Below are positions 34,388-45,066 of a DNA stretch of 64,000 nucleotides, one piece after another. The notes under the pieces were generated by a model. That model was given only the letters and a program-made list of their open reading frames with translations. It ran no database searches and was not told the DNA's origin. The position numbers were made by a program, and so were the translations under genes. Source of the DNA: Bimuria novae-zelandiae CBS 107.79. Its lineage: Eukaryota; Ascomycota; Dothideomycetes; Pleosporales; Didymosphaeriaceae. How positions within the stretch are numbered: position 1 is the stretch's first letter; every line of letters begins with the position of its first letter. The DNA is taken from contig ML976719.1 in NCBI GenBank assembly GCA_010015655.1, positions 100,335 to 164,334 of the forward strand, written 5' to 3'.

Positions 34388-35571
34388 GCGACTCTAAAAC
34401 ACGTTACGTTTGATTATTAATTCGAACATATTTATTTCATGATCATATTCATTCCAGTTACGATAATGAATATCTTCCGGCGATAAGAAGACTTATGTAG
34501 GACTAGGTCTATAGAAGTATAGGAGGAGAAGGCCTGTCTCTTGTATGCAGGCTGCGATACATGGCTTTTGGTAGTGTGAGTTTGCTAGTAGCGAAGCAAG
34601 CAGGGCTGGGGTGGGTTCTTGGGCGGGCGTCCTGTGGCGCCGGTACCCTTCCAACGACAGTGCACTAAATGAAGGACTTCTATGAACCCTGTCTTCAATA
34701 TCGTTGCGTCTGATACAAATTAAGGTTTCCCTCCAATCCACGTCGAATGTGACGTCAACCAACTTTTTTTGACGGCCCAGTATCCAGTCCCGTGAGAGCC
34801 AAACAGCCCCTTGAAGCTCTTGCACTCGCCGCTGGAAATTAGTGAATGCTACGACGGGCTGGCGAAATTGTGGAGATTCCCCAATCTTGCCATCGCAGGC
34901 TTGCTAGTCACTGGCGCATATGGTGAGGAGGCCGCATAATGACCATCGGGACTGTTCGAGACTGCACAAACCCCGCTGCACGGTGGAGCAATGTACGCTA
35001 TAAGATACTACCCTGGTTGGCGGACCGAGTAGTTCGTTTCGCGCACCGTTTCCCAAAGTTCAGCATGCTAAACCTTGTTGAGTTGCAACACCGGCCCGAA
35101 GGATTGGGGCAGGGTTTCATTTTAAGCATTGCAAGCTTCGTTAGCGTCGTTTCGCTTATTGCACCGTGGCTGTCCTATGCCGGAGAATCTGGGGAAATAC
35201 TCCGATGCCGCAAAAATCCGGGGATATATTGTATGCAACGCCATGTTCCCAAGCTGGATAGCCCGCACCATGAGTGTAAGCGAAATAGGAAGTTCCCACC
35301 GGAACAATTTGACTTTAGATTAAGTACGCTTGTTCATGCTAGTTCCCACATCAATTAGTCCTTGTCGCATATACGCAAAACAATCGAATGACGATATCCG
35401 TGTGCAAACGATGCATTTCGATGCGGTACGGACCCCCAACGTCCTCCAATGAGACCTGATGCCCGTCTTAGTTTCTCCTTACGCTTCATATTTAAATTCC
35501 AGATCTATCCCACATATTCCTCACTGCACTCAGATTCCAAGCATTGTAGTTCCTGCATCAGTATCGCAATC
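34388..35571. other. intergenic, no gene seen
   Basis: About 1.2 kb following the truncated SDR. Open frames are short and none matches the missing SDR C-terminus or any family I recognise. Confidence 0.5.
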
Positions 35572-36520
35572 ATGAAGTCTCTCTATCTCTCCATGCTCCC
35601 TGTGGCCTCGGCCCAGTACTTCAGCTTTGGAGACTACTTCTCAACCGGTCCAGTCGCCAGCAACTCATGGATCCGTCAGGCCACCACAACCCTCGTCCTG
35701 CCGGCTCTTAACAGCCCACATAACGGAAACCTTGGCTTGTGGCCGGGCATGGGCACCAAATTCGATTCGGGAGCTGATGGGCACCTCGTCCAGGGCCTTG
35801 CCATTTCCACCGTCGGATTTGGGTGAGTTAATATGTTTACATTGAGACCTGAATTGGTTTTAACGTCAACAGTTCTCCGTGCAATTTTGCTGCCTCTGAC
35901 GTCAAGTGGTGCGTTGTTGCGAGCACATTCGATGGTATAGTCTTCCGTACACTTGGGAGATCGCTGTCGATTCTCAACCATCTATAGGCGAACAGCATGA
36001 CGGTACTCCGTACCGTGCAAATCCTGGCGACAAGGTCACCTATGACTGTAAGCTTCGCTCAATACCACCGCAAGATATCATCGCAGTGCTGAACCTTGGG
36101 CAGATAAGTACAACGATTCGACCGCCAAATTTGACCAGACAGTGTCCGTAAACGGCGTCAAAGTCTCGACCCTATCCACAAGTACGTGACTCTGCTCAGG
36201 CTTCGGTACATATGCTGACTTCTCCCAGAAAGCGGCCATGGCGCAGGATGGGGCACAGGTATGTTGGACCAACGAAGCATGTTTCGTTGGAATCAATTCG
36301 CTGACTAGGTTTCACGACAGCAATGGAATGCCAGCAGGCGAATTGTGGCACGGTTCCCGAACATCATTACATCAACACAAAAATCATCTTGAACACGGCA
36401 GACCCTAACTACAAGAACACCCTTGGCCTTAACGGTGCTTCAGGCAATTTGGTCACTGCAGATGGCGGAAAGACCTGGACCGTGGCTGATATCAAGATCA
36501 ACAAGTACACTTTTACCTAG
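35572..36520 (+). pseudogene. secreted beta-sandwich (concanavalin A-like) protein with one frameshift
   Basis: Small secreted protein of a fungal beta-sandwich family that I associate with eqolisin/concanavalin A-like folds. The exact family is uncertain. Five exons are inferred (35572-35822, 35873-36047, 36104-36181, 36229-36258, 36309-36520) with introns of 47-56 bp. The N-terminus MKSLYLSMLPVASAQ is a signal peptide. Further segments are WIRQATTTLVLPAL, NFAASDVKWCVVASTF, then YTWEIAVDSQPSIG, ANPGDKVTYD, KFDQTVSVNGVKVSTL and a C-terminal KTWTVADIKINKYTFT. Exon 2 must change frame between about 35926 and 35940: the exons sum to a length that is not a multiple of three, one base short. No intron fits there, so either the gene is broken or a base is missing in the assembly. 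Confidence 0.6.
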
Positions 36521-37286
36521 GGGACTCGCATGAGAAGAAGACCTGATTCGCTCATTTCTCTAAATATTCGTTGTCGAGCGAATGTCCACTGTTCATCGCA
36601 GCGAGGGTGTACATAGCAGCAACTCAAGAAATTACGATCCTTAAAGCACAGAATATTTGAAGTGCTTCTACCCGTGTCAACCCAATGCAAATATTGTTCT
36701 AGTGTATATCGACGAGTTTCTAGTTTCGATTGCGACCTAGCGTTACCTCTTTACAAAGTCATCTACCATAGGTCAATGCCCACCCAACACCAAACCAACT
36801 CAGCAAAACTTGCGGCTGTAGCACCCACCAAAACAGTTATCATTATAAGACTTTCTAGCGGAGAGGTTTATGATCCTCAAAAATCAATTGCAGCTACAAA
36901 ATCTGCTTGAAGTTTTGATGGTCCGACCCCTGCACGACTGAGGCTGCAGTGGTGGTGATGCAGCACCTGAAGGTTCAGCAGCATCTACAGCATTAATAGG
37001 AGTCATTTTTCCCTTAATAGCCTTTCTAGCTGGCCCAAAGGTATTTTTCCTACCCTTTTTTTTTTAGCAAATTCTAAGCGAATCTTCACGTCTCTTCGTA
37101 ATGTGGAAATGTGACGATCAGAAGGCAGACACGTTGATCCTAGCCTCCACACAGCAGCGCTCCCTATCGCGATTACAAGTATCAAATATCGCAGTTTCTG
37201 TCCGCTACCTTGCGACACCTTTTCAGCAACTAAAATAAACGCCACCATGCAGTTCTACAATTATACGCCAAGCCCACCCCAGAATC
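36521..37286. other. intergenic up to the assembly gap, possible truncated ORF start at 37247
   Basis: No gene recognised. An ATG in good context (GCCACCATGC) at 37247 opens MQFYNYTPSPPQN and runs straight into the assembly gap, so it could be the start of an interrupted gene. That is a guess. A run of T (about 37058-37066) lies upstream. Confidence 0.4.
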
Positions 37287-37316
37287 NNNNNNNNNNNNNN
37301 NNNNNNNNNNNNNNNN
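37287..37316. other. assembly gap of 30 N
   Basis: Thirty undetermined bases, followed directly by a homopolymer of 18 G (37317-37334). The true length and content of the gap are unknown. The G run may be real, with sequencing failing across it, or an artefact. Confidence 0.98.
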
Positions 37317-37414
37317 GGGGGGGGGGGGGGGGGGTGGCCTAAAGCCTAGCTCGGATGGGTATGTCACAAATGCAAAAGGCCTAACTCTCCTCAACAAGGC
37401 GCGGTGCCGGTGAT

Positions 37415-39751
37415 GTGCACATCTACATCCTGCAGGCACCTTTGGTGCATGAAGTGTCCCAACCTCGTGGATTTCATGGAACAAGAGTCGCAGAGTTCTC
37501 GGAAGATGGGCATCTGGCGAAAGTCGACGGCATCATTCTGGCACTGAATAGCCAGAAGAAATGCTCGCATTGCAGCCGAATAGGCCACTTGGTCGTCGTA
37601 GGACCGAAAGGATGCTACAGAATGAATCAAAACGCGAAGTACAGACCGAGATGGTACAGTGAGCACCTTGAGAATCAAGGCAGAAAAGGATCCGGTACAG
37701 ACGCAGTGGACGCAGAAAGTACCACGAGGAAACGAAGAATCGAAGAAAGTGATTTTGTGCAAGGATCCACCTCCGACTGACTATTGGTGCGTAGGGAGAG
37801 ACTCTGCTGGGGCATGGTCATCGCATGCCTGTTATGCCTGTCCTAGTGAACTGCTTTCACCTACGTGTTAGTAACGTTAGGAACAAGATGGTGGATGGAA
37901 GTCGAGGCAGAGACATGGGCGGAGACCAACGGGCCATGGCTGCCACTAGCATTAGGTGTCGTTAACGGACGACTGGGTCTTACACAGTGGAAGCTACACG
38001 CATTTGACCGGAAGACGATCGCTTTTTGAGACGTTAAACCCGGCGCCACCCGGAAAGAGGTTGATGGGCGTTGGTAGAGGCGTGGCGGTTGCTGGCGTCA
38101 GGACGGTCAAGATCCCGATTGCCTGCGAAGTCGGTACAGTAAACCTTTTACGATCCAGAATGTCTCGTATGCGCCAGAGCTCCCCTTCAATATCATCTCT
38201 TGTCGAGCGTTGACGTTGACAAAAAACGGGAAGAGGGCCGGCATACGCTTCGTGCGCACAGAAACCGGTCAAGTGATAACTTAGTCACAGCCGACCGCCG
38301 GACCACCGACCTGTACGTACTGTCACGCCCGAAAGTGGAAACCACCCGGAAACAACGGCCGCAGCCATACGCCTTCACAGAAATACCCTCAGACGTGCCC
38401 ATCGAGACGCATCATGGTCGGCTAGGGCACCTCGGAGAAGGGAGCCTAAGGAGGCTGCTGCGGCGTCTCAACACATCGAGCGCAGAAGACCCACTGCCGC
38501 CATGCGAACCCTGCAATAAAACAAGCATGAAGAAGAGAAATTTCAAAAACTCCAGGACAATAAGCACGAAGCCTCTACAGAGGGTCTTTGTTGACCTAGC
38601 AGGGCCATTCGACGCGTATGATGGCAAGAAGAAAGTGAACCATCGCTTCGCCCTCACCCTTATAGATGACTACACAAGATACCGATGGGTGAGGGTGTTG
38701 CGACATAAGAATGACGCAGCAAGAGAAGAGCGGATCTGGAAAACCCAGGTCGTGAGAGAACTAGAACACGAACTGCTCGCCGTGCGCAGAGACAACGGTG
38801 GAGAGTTCGATAACAAGCTGTTAAACGAGTTTTTCAGAGAGACGGGCGTCAAGGTTGAGCCCACAGCACCGTATAATCCAGAGCAGAACGGGGTCGCAGA
38901 AAGGGATATGAACATCTTGTTCACCGCAGTGAGAGCGATACTGGATGAGTCGAACCTAGGCCAACATTGCTTTGCCGAGCTCCTTGTCAGCGTCACCGAC
39001 ATAGTCAACTACTGCCCGACGTCGGCTAAGCCTGGCGATTAGTCGCCATATGAGCGCCTGTATGGGAAGCCGCCGCCGATAGAGCATCTGCGGGTGCTAG
39101 GCCGCGAGTGCTGGAAGCCCCGACCCCGGAGCGACTACTCAAACTTCAAGAAGCTTGATCCCCGGGCGGACAAGTTCTATCTGCTCGGCTGCATTGCGAA
39201 GCATCAGTATCGCGTATGGAACACCTGCACCGAGCGAGCTGAGTTAGCCCGAGATCTGCATTTCAGCGAAGACGTATTTAGCTCAGGGGGGAAGTCCCCG
39301 AAACTATGTGCCGACTAGCCCATTGTGACGAGGACAAAATTGAAGACACGCTCGCCCATAGGACCATGCGGCAACGGTCCACCACGATCGAGGGGGAGAC
39401 TTTGGCGGCTTTGCCAGTGAAGCCTGCTGCGATCGATGGCGGGCTCGTGCTGATCGCCGAAGACGGCGAGGTAAATGAAGCGGAACGCTTCTCTGAAGAG
39501 ACCATAAAGAATCAAGTGGCCCAGTCGCTAGTGCCAGTGGATCACAACGATTGGGGTGCAATAACTGAGTGCCTAGCCGCACTGGCAGCGCTAGAGCAAA
39601 GCCAAGACAAACTAGAAACCAGATGGTTGACTGTGCGGCCGGTAGCGCATACGAACCGAAGAACTATGAAGATGCGATCACCTGTGCAGATGCGCCGCAG
39701 TGGATTCCATCCATGAAGGAAGAAGTCGCAGAGATCATAGCTAACGACGTA
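37415..39751 (+). pseudogene. copia A gag-protease-integrase region, several frame breaks
   Basis: Remains of the polyprotein in several frames. A CCHC-like knuckle (CSHCSRIGH, about 37563-37590) marks the gag end. A protease-like segment follows with WVLHSGS (about 37975), where the catalytic Asp of the usual DSG appears as His. A GAG-pre-integrase block (HHGRLGHLGEGSLRRLLRRL, CEPCNKT) precedes the integrase core in the frame 38200-39042: VFVDLAGPF, VRRDNGGEFDN and YNPEQNGVAERD supply the D,D,E triad. That frame ends in a TAG at 39040-39042, but homology continues in frame (SPYERLYGKPPPIEHL, FYLLGCI). The RT start WIPSMKEEVAEIIANDV ends at the MITE insertion. The element cannot make a full protein. 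Confidence 0.8.
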
Positions 39752-39936
39752 CGAGGAGCTCGTTTTTAGTCAGTCATATATGCCAAGGTATCTTCGAGGT
39801 GAGAGTGCTGCACCACAACCATATTCTTTAATAATAATTTATAACAATCTAGGAGGTAAAAGAGACAATTTGGAGCTATTTCCTATATATTTAATATTTT
39901 TTTATTATTATTTTAAAGAGTTGTGGTGTGGTGCTG

Positions 39937-40159
39937 TGTCAGATTTGATAGTGTTCTGTCACTTTGAGATAATGCAATGATGAGAATTTGATGGATGTGA
40001 TGATTGATTGATGATGTTCGTGTTCTGTGTTCCTGGAATGCAGATGTGTGCGAGGCTCCAAATAAGTGCTGCTGCAGCGCTAGCCCTATTTAGAATAGTA
40101 CAAAAGAGAGAGTGCTCCAGCCTTATATCCACAACAGATAGAGGCTATATAATCGGACA
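39937..40159 (-). repeat. downstream LTR of copia B (not mutated)
   Basis: 223 bp, beginning TGTCAGATTTG and ending CGGACA on the plus strand. It keeps its TpG and CpA dinucleotides, in contrast to the adjoining interior of the element. With the other LTR it shares about 93% identity. Confidence 0.93.
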
Positions 40160-43100
40160 CACCCCCTTAGCTTGGGCTTATCCTTAAGCTGGACCTTCGC
40201 ATTATTTATCTATCTATTATTCTAACTTAAAGGCCTCTATCCTCTGCTGTAGATCCTGCAGGGTAACCTCTTAATTAGTAATTTTGTCTAATATATCTTT
40301 AAGTCTTAGCCTATTTAGAAACTTGCTCTATTTATTTACTGGCAAGGCCTTTATAAGTCTATCTACAACTATGTCCTCTAAGCGTTAATAGTCTACCTTA
40401 ATTATCCTAAGTGTGACTTCTTGTCTTAGCTAATAATTGTAGATATCTACATAGCGGAGCTTGGTCTGTAGCTTTGCGATTTCTTTAGTGACAAGGCAAA
40501 TAGTCTATTAATTATTGTAGTTAATTATAATTAGGCGATTGCTCACAGTGATCTAGAGCTCTTAGAGTAATCGTGAAGTAAAGATAGCCTCCTTAGCTAC
40601 TTATAAAAGCGCTAGAAGTTTAGCCTTTATTATTAATGTGGTAACTGTATCTTGCTTACTTACTTTTTAGGCAATTAGGCTGCTAAATAATTTAATAACG
40701 TATCCTTGTAAACTCTTGCGATCGAGTGTATTATCAAATTTGTAAGTATATACCCACATGCAGTCAAGGATTTAATAGCTTACTGCCTTTACTAGAGCTG
40801 CTACGACCTCGCTCTAAGACTTTATTTCCTTATAGCTCTGTAGATGGGATCGTTCTGCTTCCTTCTATATATTATAAAGAGGGTGATCTTCGAGCTTGCT
40901 TTAGCATGTGGGTGGCTCTAGAAGCATACTTTAATGTGGCTTCTTACCTAATGTAATTATTTGTTAAAGCTGCGCCTTATTAAGAGTCTTGCCTTTGTAT
41001 TTGCCGCTGCTGCTAGCTTTGGTGCCTGCTATAAAGGCTGCGGCCTATGGGCTTGTTTATAACTATCCTGTTTGCACTATTTATAGTAGTATAGCTTAAT
41101 TATCTCTTGCTATTAGTTGTGCAAGGAGTGTTACTAGTGGCGGCGTTAATAGAGGCGTTAGATATTTGTACCTAGCTCTCCTGTCTTGCCTACACTCAGG
41201 AGCCTCTTCCTTTGGCGCTTTACTAATTGTCTTATCCTTAAAGAAGGACTTAGTGGCATGCTCTTGTTAAGGTAAGGGAGGTAACTTTACTAATCGCACT
41301 TAGGCTACTATTTCTTTTAATATGCTATGCATAAGGTTATCTATTAGGTCTTTAGTTTTGCCTAAGAATATAGTATCCTTATTAAATATTACATCGCGAG
41401 TACTAATTGTCTTTGCTAGAGAGGGAATCTATATTCTCTAGATGTTAGTTAATCTATAGCTAATAAGGTAGCTAATCTATGCTTTAGGGTTAAGCCTTTA
41501 AAGCCTACTTTTGCCGCGTTTTGTGTTATTAGTTATTGCAAACGCTTTGCAGCCATATGCTTTCAGGTGAGCTTAATTAGGCTTCTTTAGTTAGGTAACA
41601 ATGCCGTTCTAAAAGGCTACTGTTGTAAAGAACACTTTATATAGAGATTACTATTAGTTAGTGTAGTTTAGCGTTTAATTATATAGGTAGACTGTAGCTC
41701 GCGTGATCTTAGGCCATATCTACTATAGTAGATTAGAGTTAAGTCGTATTACGCGCGCTTTTTCCTTAATTACACCCCTTAAGCGTTCTACTCCTTTATT
41801 TTATGCTTAAGTATCTAGTACTAAAGGCTTAATCTTAATACCTTGCGCCGCGCACTACTTCTTAATATTAGTCTTAATAGAGAAGATCTTGTTATTAGAT
41901 TTAATTACTTTTACTATAACGTTGTATTGTACTTCTATAAACCGTACAAAAGTGCTAAATAATTTAATAATTAACCATGCTAGGTAGTTATCCTTAAAGT
42001 AGAAGTCCTATGCAAAGCTAGAGAATTAATTAGTAATTAGTATTTAGCTCTTCTCTCTTGTTAAGCTATCTACTTTATAGTCGTGAAAGTCTATTGCGAC
42101 TCGCTCGCTAGGGCCTTTAGTTCGCTCCCTAGCTTGCCAGCGTATTTGCCGTTTCAGTTTTGCTTTGCCGCAGGCGTTATATTTTACTATAGGGAGACCT
42201 TTAATTCTTACCCCCTTAGATTGCTGCACGAGGTGTTTAAGGGCCTAAGGGCCTAAATGGCCTAATTACTAGTGCTAGGTCCATGCATTTGCCTTCTATA
42301 GTTTTCGTTTAGTGCGTGTGTTAGTCTTGTGAGTGGCGTGCGTAGCATTAGTAGGAATACTACCTACTAGCCTTATTCTATGTTCTAACACCTATTATCT
42401 ATGCAATTCTTAGAGTTCTACTAGCACAGTATTATCTCTTCTCTTTAGAGTTATTAGGTCTATCCTTATGTCCCACTAAAGGCCTTGCCTCTAGAGTAAT
42501 TAGAACAATATAAGGTTGTAGAGCAAATTAGGGTAATAAGCTATATTATTTAGTCGTATTATTTAATTGCTACTTACACTTTATATGTTAAGATGGACGC
42601 TCCTGTATCCTTTAATCTATATTTATGTATTCCCTGCCTATATAAAGTCTCCTGGCGCCAGTGGCCGGTATAAGATAAAGCAATTAATGTCGTTAAAGAC
42701 ATAGTAGGTTGTGCCTAAATCGAGTATAGTTAAGCATCGTAATAGGTATGTGTTTAATTTAGTGTAGAAAGATACGGCGTTAAAGCTTACTAGGATTTTA
42801 GTAATCTTGCGTCTATCTAGTTACTTATTATTAGCCTTAGTAATTCGAGTTAGAGTAGGAGTATGCGATAATTTAATTATAGGTGCCTATAATCTAGCCC
42901 TCTTTATTATCCTTAGGCTTTCTTAAAGCGCAGGGTTATTCTCTAGCCTAAACTTAATTAGGGTAACTATGCTTGGCTTTGGCCTAAACTATTCTAGTTG
43001 TTTGTCTAGGAAAGCGTAGAAGCAGTCTTGTAGACTATAGCGTTATTTATAAGTAAGGCACTTAAGGCCACTAGCTATCGCTAGCTTATCGTCTATAATC

Positions 43101-43241
43101 GCGGACCGCTTGGCTCTAGTACGTTAACCATTATTTTGTTATTTATAAGGTCTACCCTAATGTTTTAATATTGCTGCTTTATCTACAAGAGAGGCGTCCC
43201 TGTCTATAGCCTAGGTAGATTCACCACCATTAGCGAGAGAT

Positions 43242-43627
43242 TGTAACAGGAACAATCGCTCGTCGACACGAGAACCCTTGGCTAGTCAAGACAGGATTCG
43301 AGATCATCCGAAAACCGACACTCATCCGTATCGGACCAATTTCGGATCTATCAGACCGATGGGGAACTACGAATCCGATTCGGACCTATTTCGGATCCAT
43401 CAGACCGACGGTCAACCTATGGCAGTTATGTGCTAGCTAGCCATCTGGGAAGAGGTGTATTTAGAGGAGCTTGGGGCCTTTGTAGTTCAGTACCTTTTCC
43501 GTATCCTTTCGTACCAGGCCTATAGGCACTTAATTCATTCGAGGCTACATTCTTATACACGCACTCCCACATGCCTCTGCTAGGAGATACGCCAACATCG
43601 ATCCTTTGAGTGACCTGCGCCGATACA
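43242..43627. mobile_element. 386-bp solo LTR (element C), not RIP-mutated
   Basis: Begins TGTAACAGGAAC and ends CCGATACA, the TG...CA ends of an LTR, and is flanked by the 5-bp duplication GAGAT (43237-43241 and 43628-43632). It is an island of normal base composition inside the A+T-rich copia B. Two near-copies of a 32-bp motif (TCGGACCWATTTCGGATC...) start at 43331 and 43380, 49 bp apart. With no internal region, it looks like the product of LTR-LTR recombination. Confidence 0.88.
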
Positions 43628-44486
43628 GAGATAAACCTATAGTAGTAAAAGCGCCCTTTTATTTGCCCTCGATTAGGTACTACAGGATTATATAGTTTTA
43701 GAAAAGTTTTATTATATGCTTCCGTAAGACAGCTGCATCCTTACTTCTATATTACTAGAAGGTCGTTACCTATATAGGTGCGACATAGATAACTGCCTTT
43801 ATAAAGTCTTCTTTAACTAAGTCTAGCCTTTAAAGCTCTAAGACCTAATTAGTCTTTGCTTCTATAGCTGCATAATCGTACTTAGATAGCTATATAGCCC
43901 ATAATCTAGCTATTCTTATTAGCTTAAAGGCTTCTTAGTATCTTGCCCTTAATTGTCTATATTCGTCTTGCAGGTCTACCCTAACTATAATTATAAGGTT
44001 ATTAATCCACTACCTAATTAATTAATCTAAGAGGTAGTAGTTATTCTAGAGATGCGCAGAAACTATTAATTAGATAATAGTAACTACTTAGTTTAGGCTA
44101 ACCTGTTCCTCTTAGTATTCGCGATCTATAATCTTGTATATTTCTAGCTATCCTTTATAATAATCGCTATTGTCTTTGTATGCTTTCGCGCCTGCCATTA
44201 ATAGATGTAAGGGCATTATTAGCATATTGTTTAGATTTGTAGTTGTATACGCCGTGCTTGGCTAGTAGTTACCTATCGCGAGAGGTATCGGCATTGCGGG
44301 TTTCTGTCTTAGTTTATCTATTAGCGCTAGGTTAATAATGTTCTAGACCTTTAGGAATTAGGATTTTATTTTTAGCTAGTTTAGCCATAGTGTGTAGTTC
44401 GTGTAGTTAGTCAGGATCACTGTAGGATCTCTAAGGGTTGATAGGGCCATTATAATTAGCTTGGCGGAGGTAATAAGACTCTTAAT

Positions 44487-44709
44487 TATTAGATTTAATA
44501 GTGTTCTGTTACTTTAAGATAATGCAATAATAAGAATTTAATAGATGTAATAATTAATTAATGATGTTCGTGTTCTGTGTTCCTAGAATGCAGATGTGTG
44601 CGAGGCTCCAAATAAGTGCTGCTGCAGCGCTAGCCCTATTTAGAATAGTACAAAAGAGAGAGTGCTCCAGCCTTATATCCACAACAGATAGAGGTTATAT
44701 AATCGGACA
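44487..44709 (-). repeat. upstream LTR of copia B (partly RIP-mutated)
   Basis: 223 bp, the same length as its partner. Of about 15 differences, about 14 are TpG-to-TpA or CpA-to-TpA changes, 13 of them packed into the first 80 bp next to the element interior. From about 44567 outward the copy is almost identical to the other LTR. Confidence 0.92.
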
Positions 44710-44764
44710 TGCTGTTAGATAGAAATACCTTGGCATATGACTCATTAAAAACGAGCTCCTCGTA

Positions 44765-45066
44765 TGGGACGTCGTAGATCCCCCGCCAGGGGTGCCGATT
44801 TTCAGCGGCAAGTTTGCATACAAGGTCAAGACCAATGCTTATGGTGACGTCACTCGCCATAAGTCCCGTTGGTGTGCACGCGGTTTCGAACAGAAGTTAG
44901 GTGTCAATGTCCCAGAAATGTTTGCGTCAGTAGTTAAGCCAATGAGCTACAAACTCCTGTCCGTGCTGGCCTGCCTCTTGGGCTGGCCCATAGAACAGAT
45001 GGACGTCAAGATCGCCTTTCTTTACGGAAAAATCGACACAGACGTCTCTATGGAATTGCCACCCAA
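44765..45066 (+). pseudogene. copia A reverse transcriptase fragment
   Basis: Continuation of the copia A RT after the nested insertions, in the same frame as the left part. Recognisable segments are WDVVDPPPGVPIFSGKFAYK, RHKSRWCARGFEQKLGV and IEQMDVKIAFLYGKID, with the first catalytic Asp region of RVT_2. The family pattern stops after VSMELPPNIY. The rest of RT, including the YVDD-type motif, RNase H and the 3' LTR, is absent, so the element was truncated at its right side. Confidence 0.82.

Larger units (their letters stand above)
39937..44709 (-). mobile_element. Ty1/copia LTR retrotransposon B, heavily RIP-mutated
   Basis: 4773 bp with 223-bp LTRs (39937-40159 and 44487-44709) and a 5-bp target duplication TGCTG on both sides (39932-39936, 44710-44714). 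Coding is on the minus strand. An integrase fragment (KAKLKRQIRW, ERVAIDFHDYKVDS) lies at 42044-42229. An RNase H-like stretch with IKALPVNK and SKFLNRLRL and many stops lies at about 40250-40760. The polypurine tract AAGGGGGTG lies directly before the downstream LTR, read on the minus strand at 40160-40170. The interior is A+T-rich with stops throughout. A 386-bp solo LTR sits at 43242-43627. The element is dead. Confidence 0.92.
39752..44762. mobile_element. 233-bp MITE inserted at a TA in copia A, itself split by copia B
   Basis: The left piece is 39752-39936 and the right piece 44715-44762. The ends are inverted repeats. Left CGAGGAGCTCGTTTTTA and the right end read on the minus strand are identical over 17 bases, then similar to about 45 bases (AGTCATAT, GCCAAGGTAT blocks). 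TA dinucleotides flank both ends (39750-39751 and 44763-44764), the Tc1/mariner-type target duplication. A second inverted motif, ACCACAAC, sits further in. There is no coding capacity. Removing the insert and one TA joins the reverse transcriptase of copia A in one frame (NDV then WDVVDPPPG). Confidence 0.85.
37393..45066 (+). mobile_element. Ty1/copia retrotransposon A, remnant, split by nested insertions
   Basis: Outermost element of a nested stack. Its left part is 37393-39751 and its right part 44763-45066. Between them lie a MITE, a second copia element and a solo LTR. Copia order is retained: zinc knuckle, protease-like segment, integrase, reverse transcriptase. No LTR is seen. The left end lies at or beyond the assembly gap. 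On the right the RT breaks off after MELPPNIY, where sequence of a TauD-like dioxygenase begins. Base composition is normal and not RIP-like. Limits are approximate. Confidence 0.8.

Noticed and set aside
35904..35940. A 35-bp intron that would repair exon 2 of the secreted protein
   Set aside because: Too short for a spliceosomal intron here, and it would remove the segment WCVVASTF, which looks conserved.
40160..44486. Separate small genes in the A+T-rich block
   Set aside because: The open frames there are short and match decayed copia protein on the minus strand. They are not independent genes.
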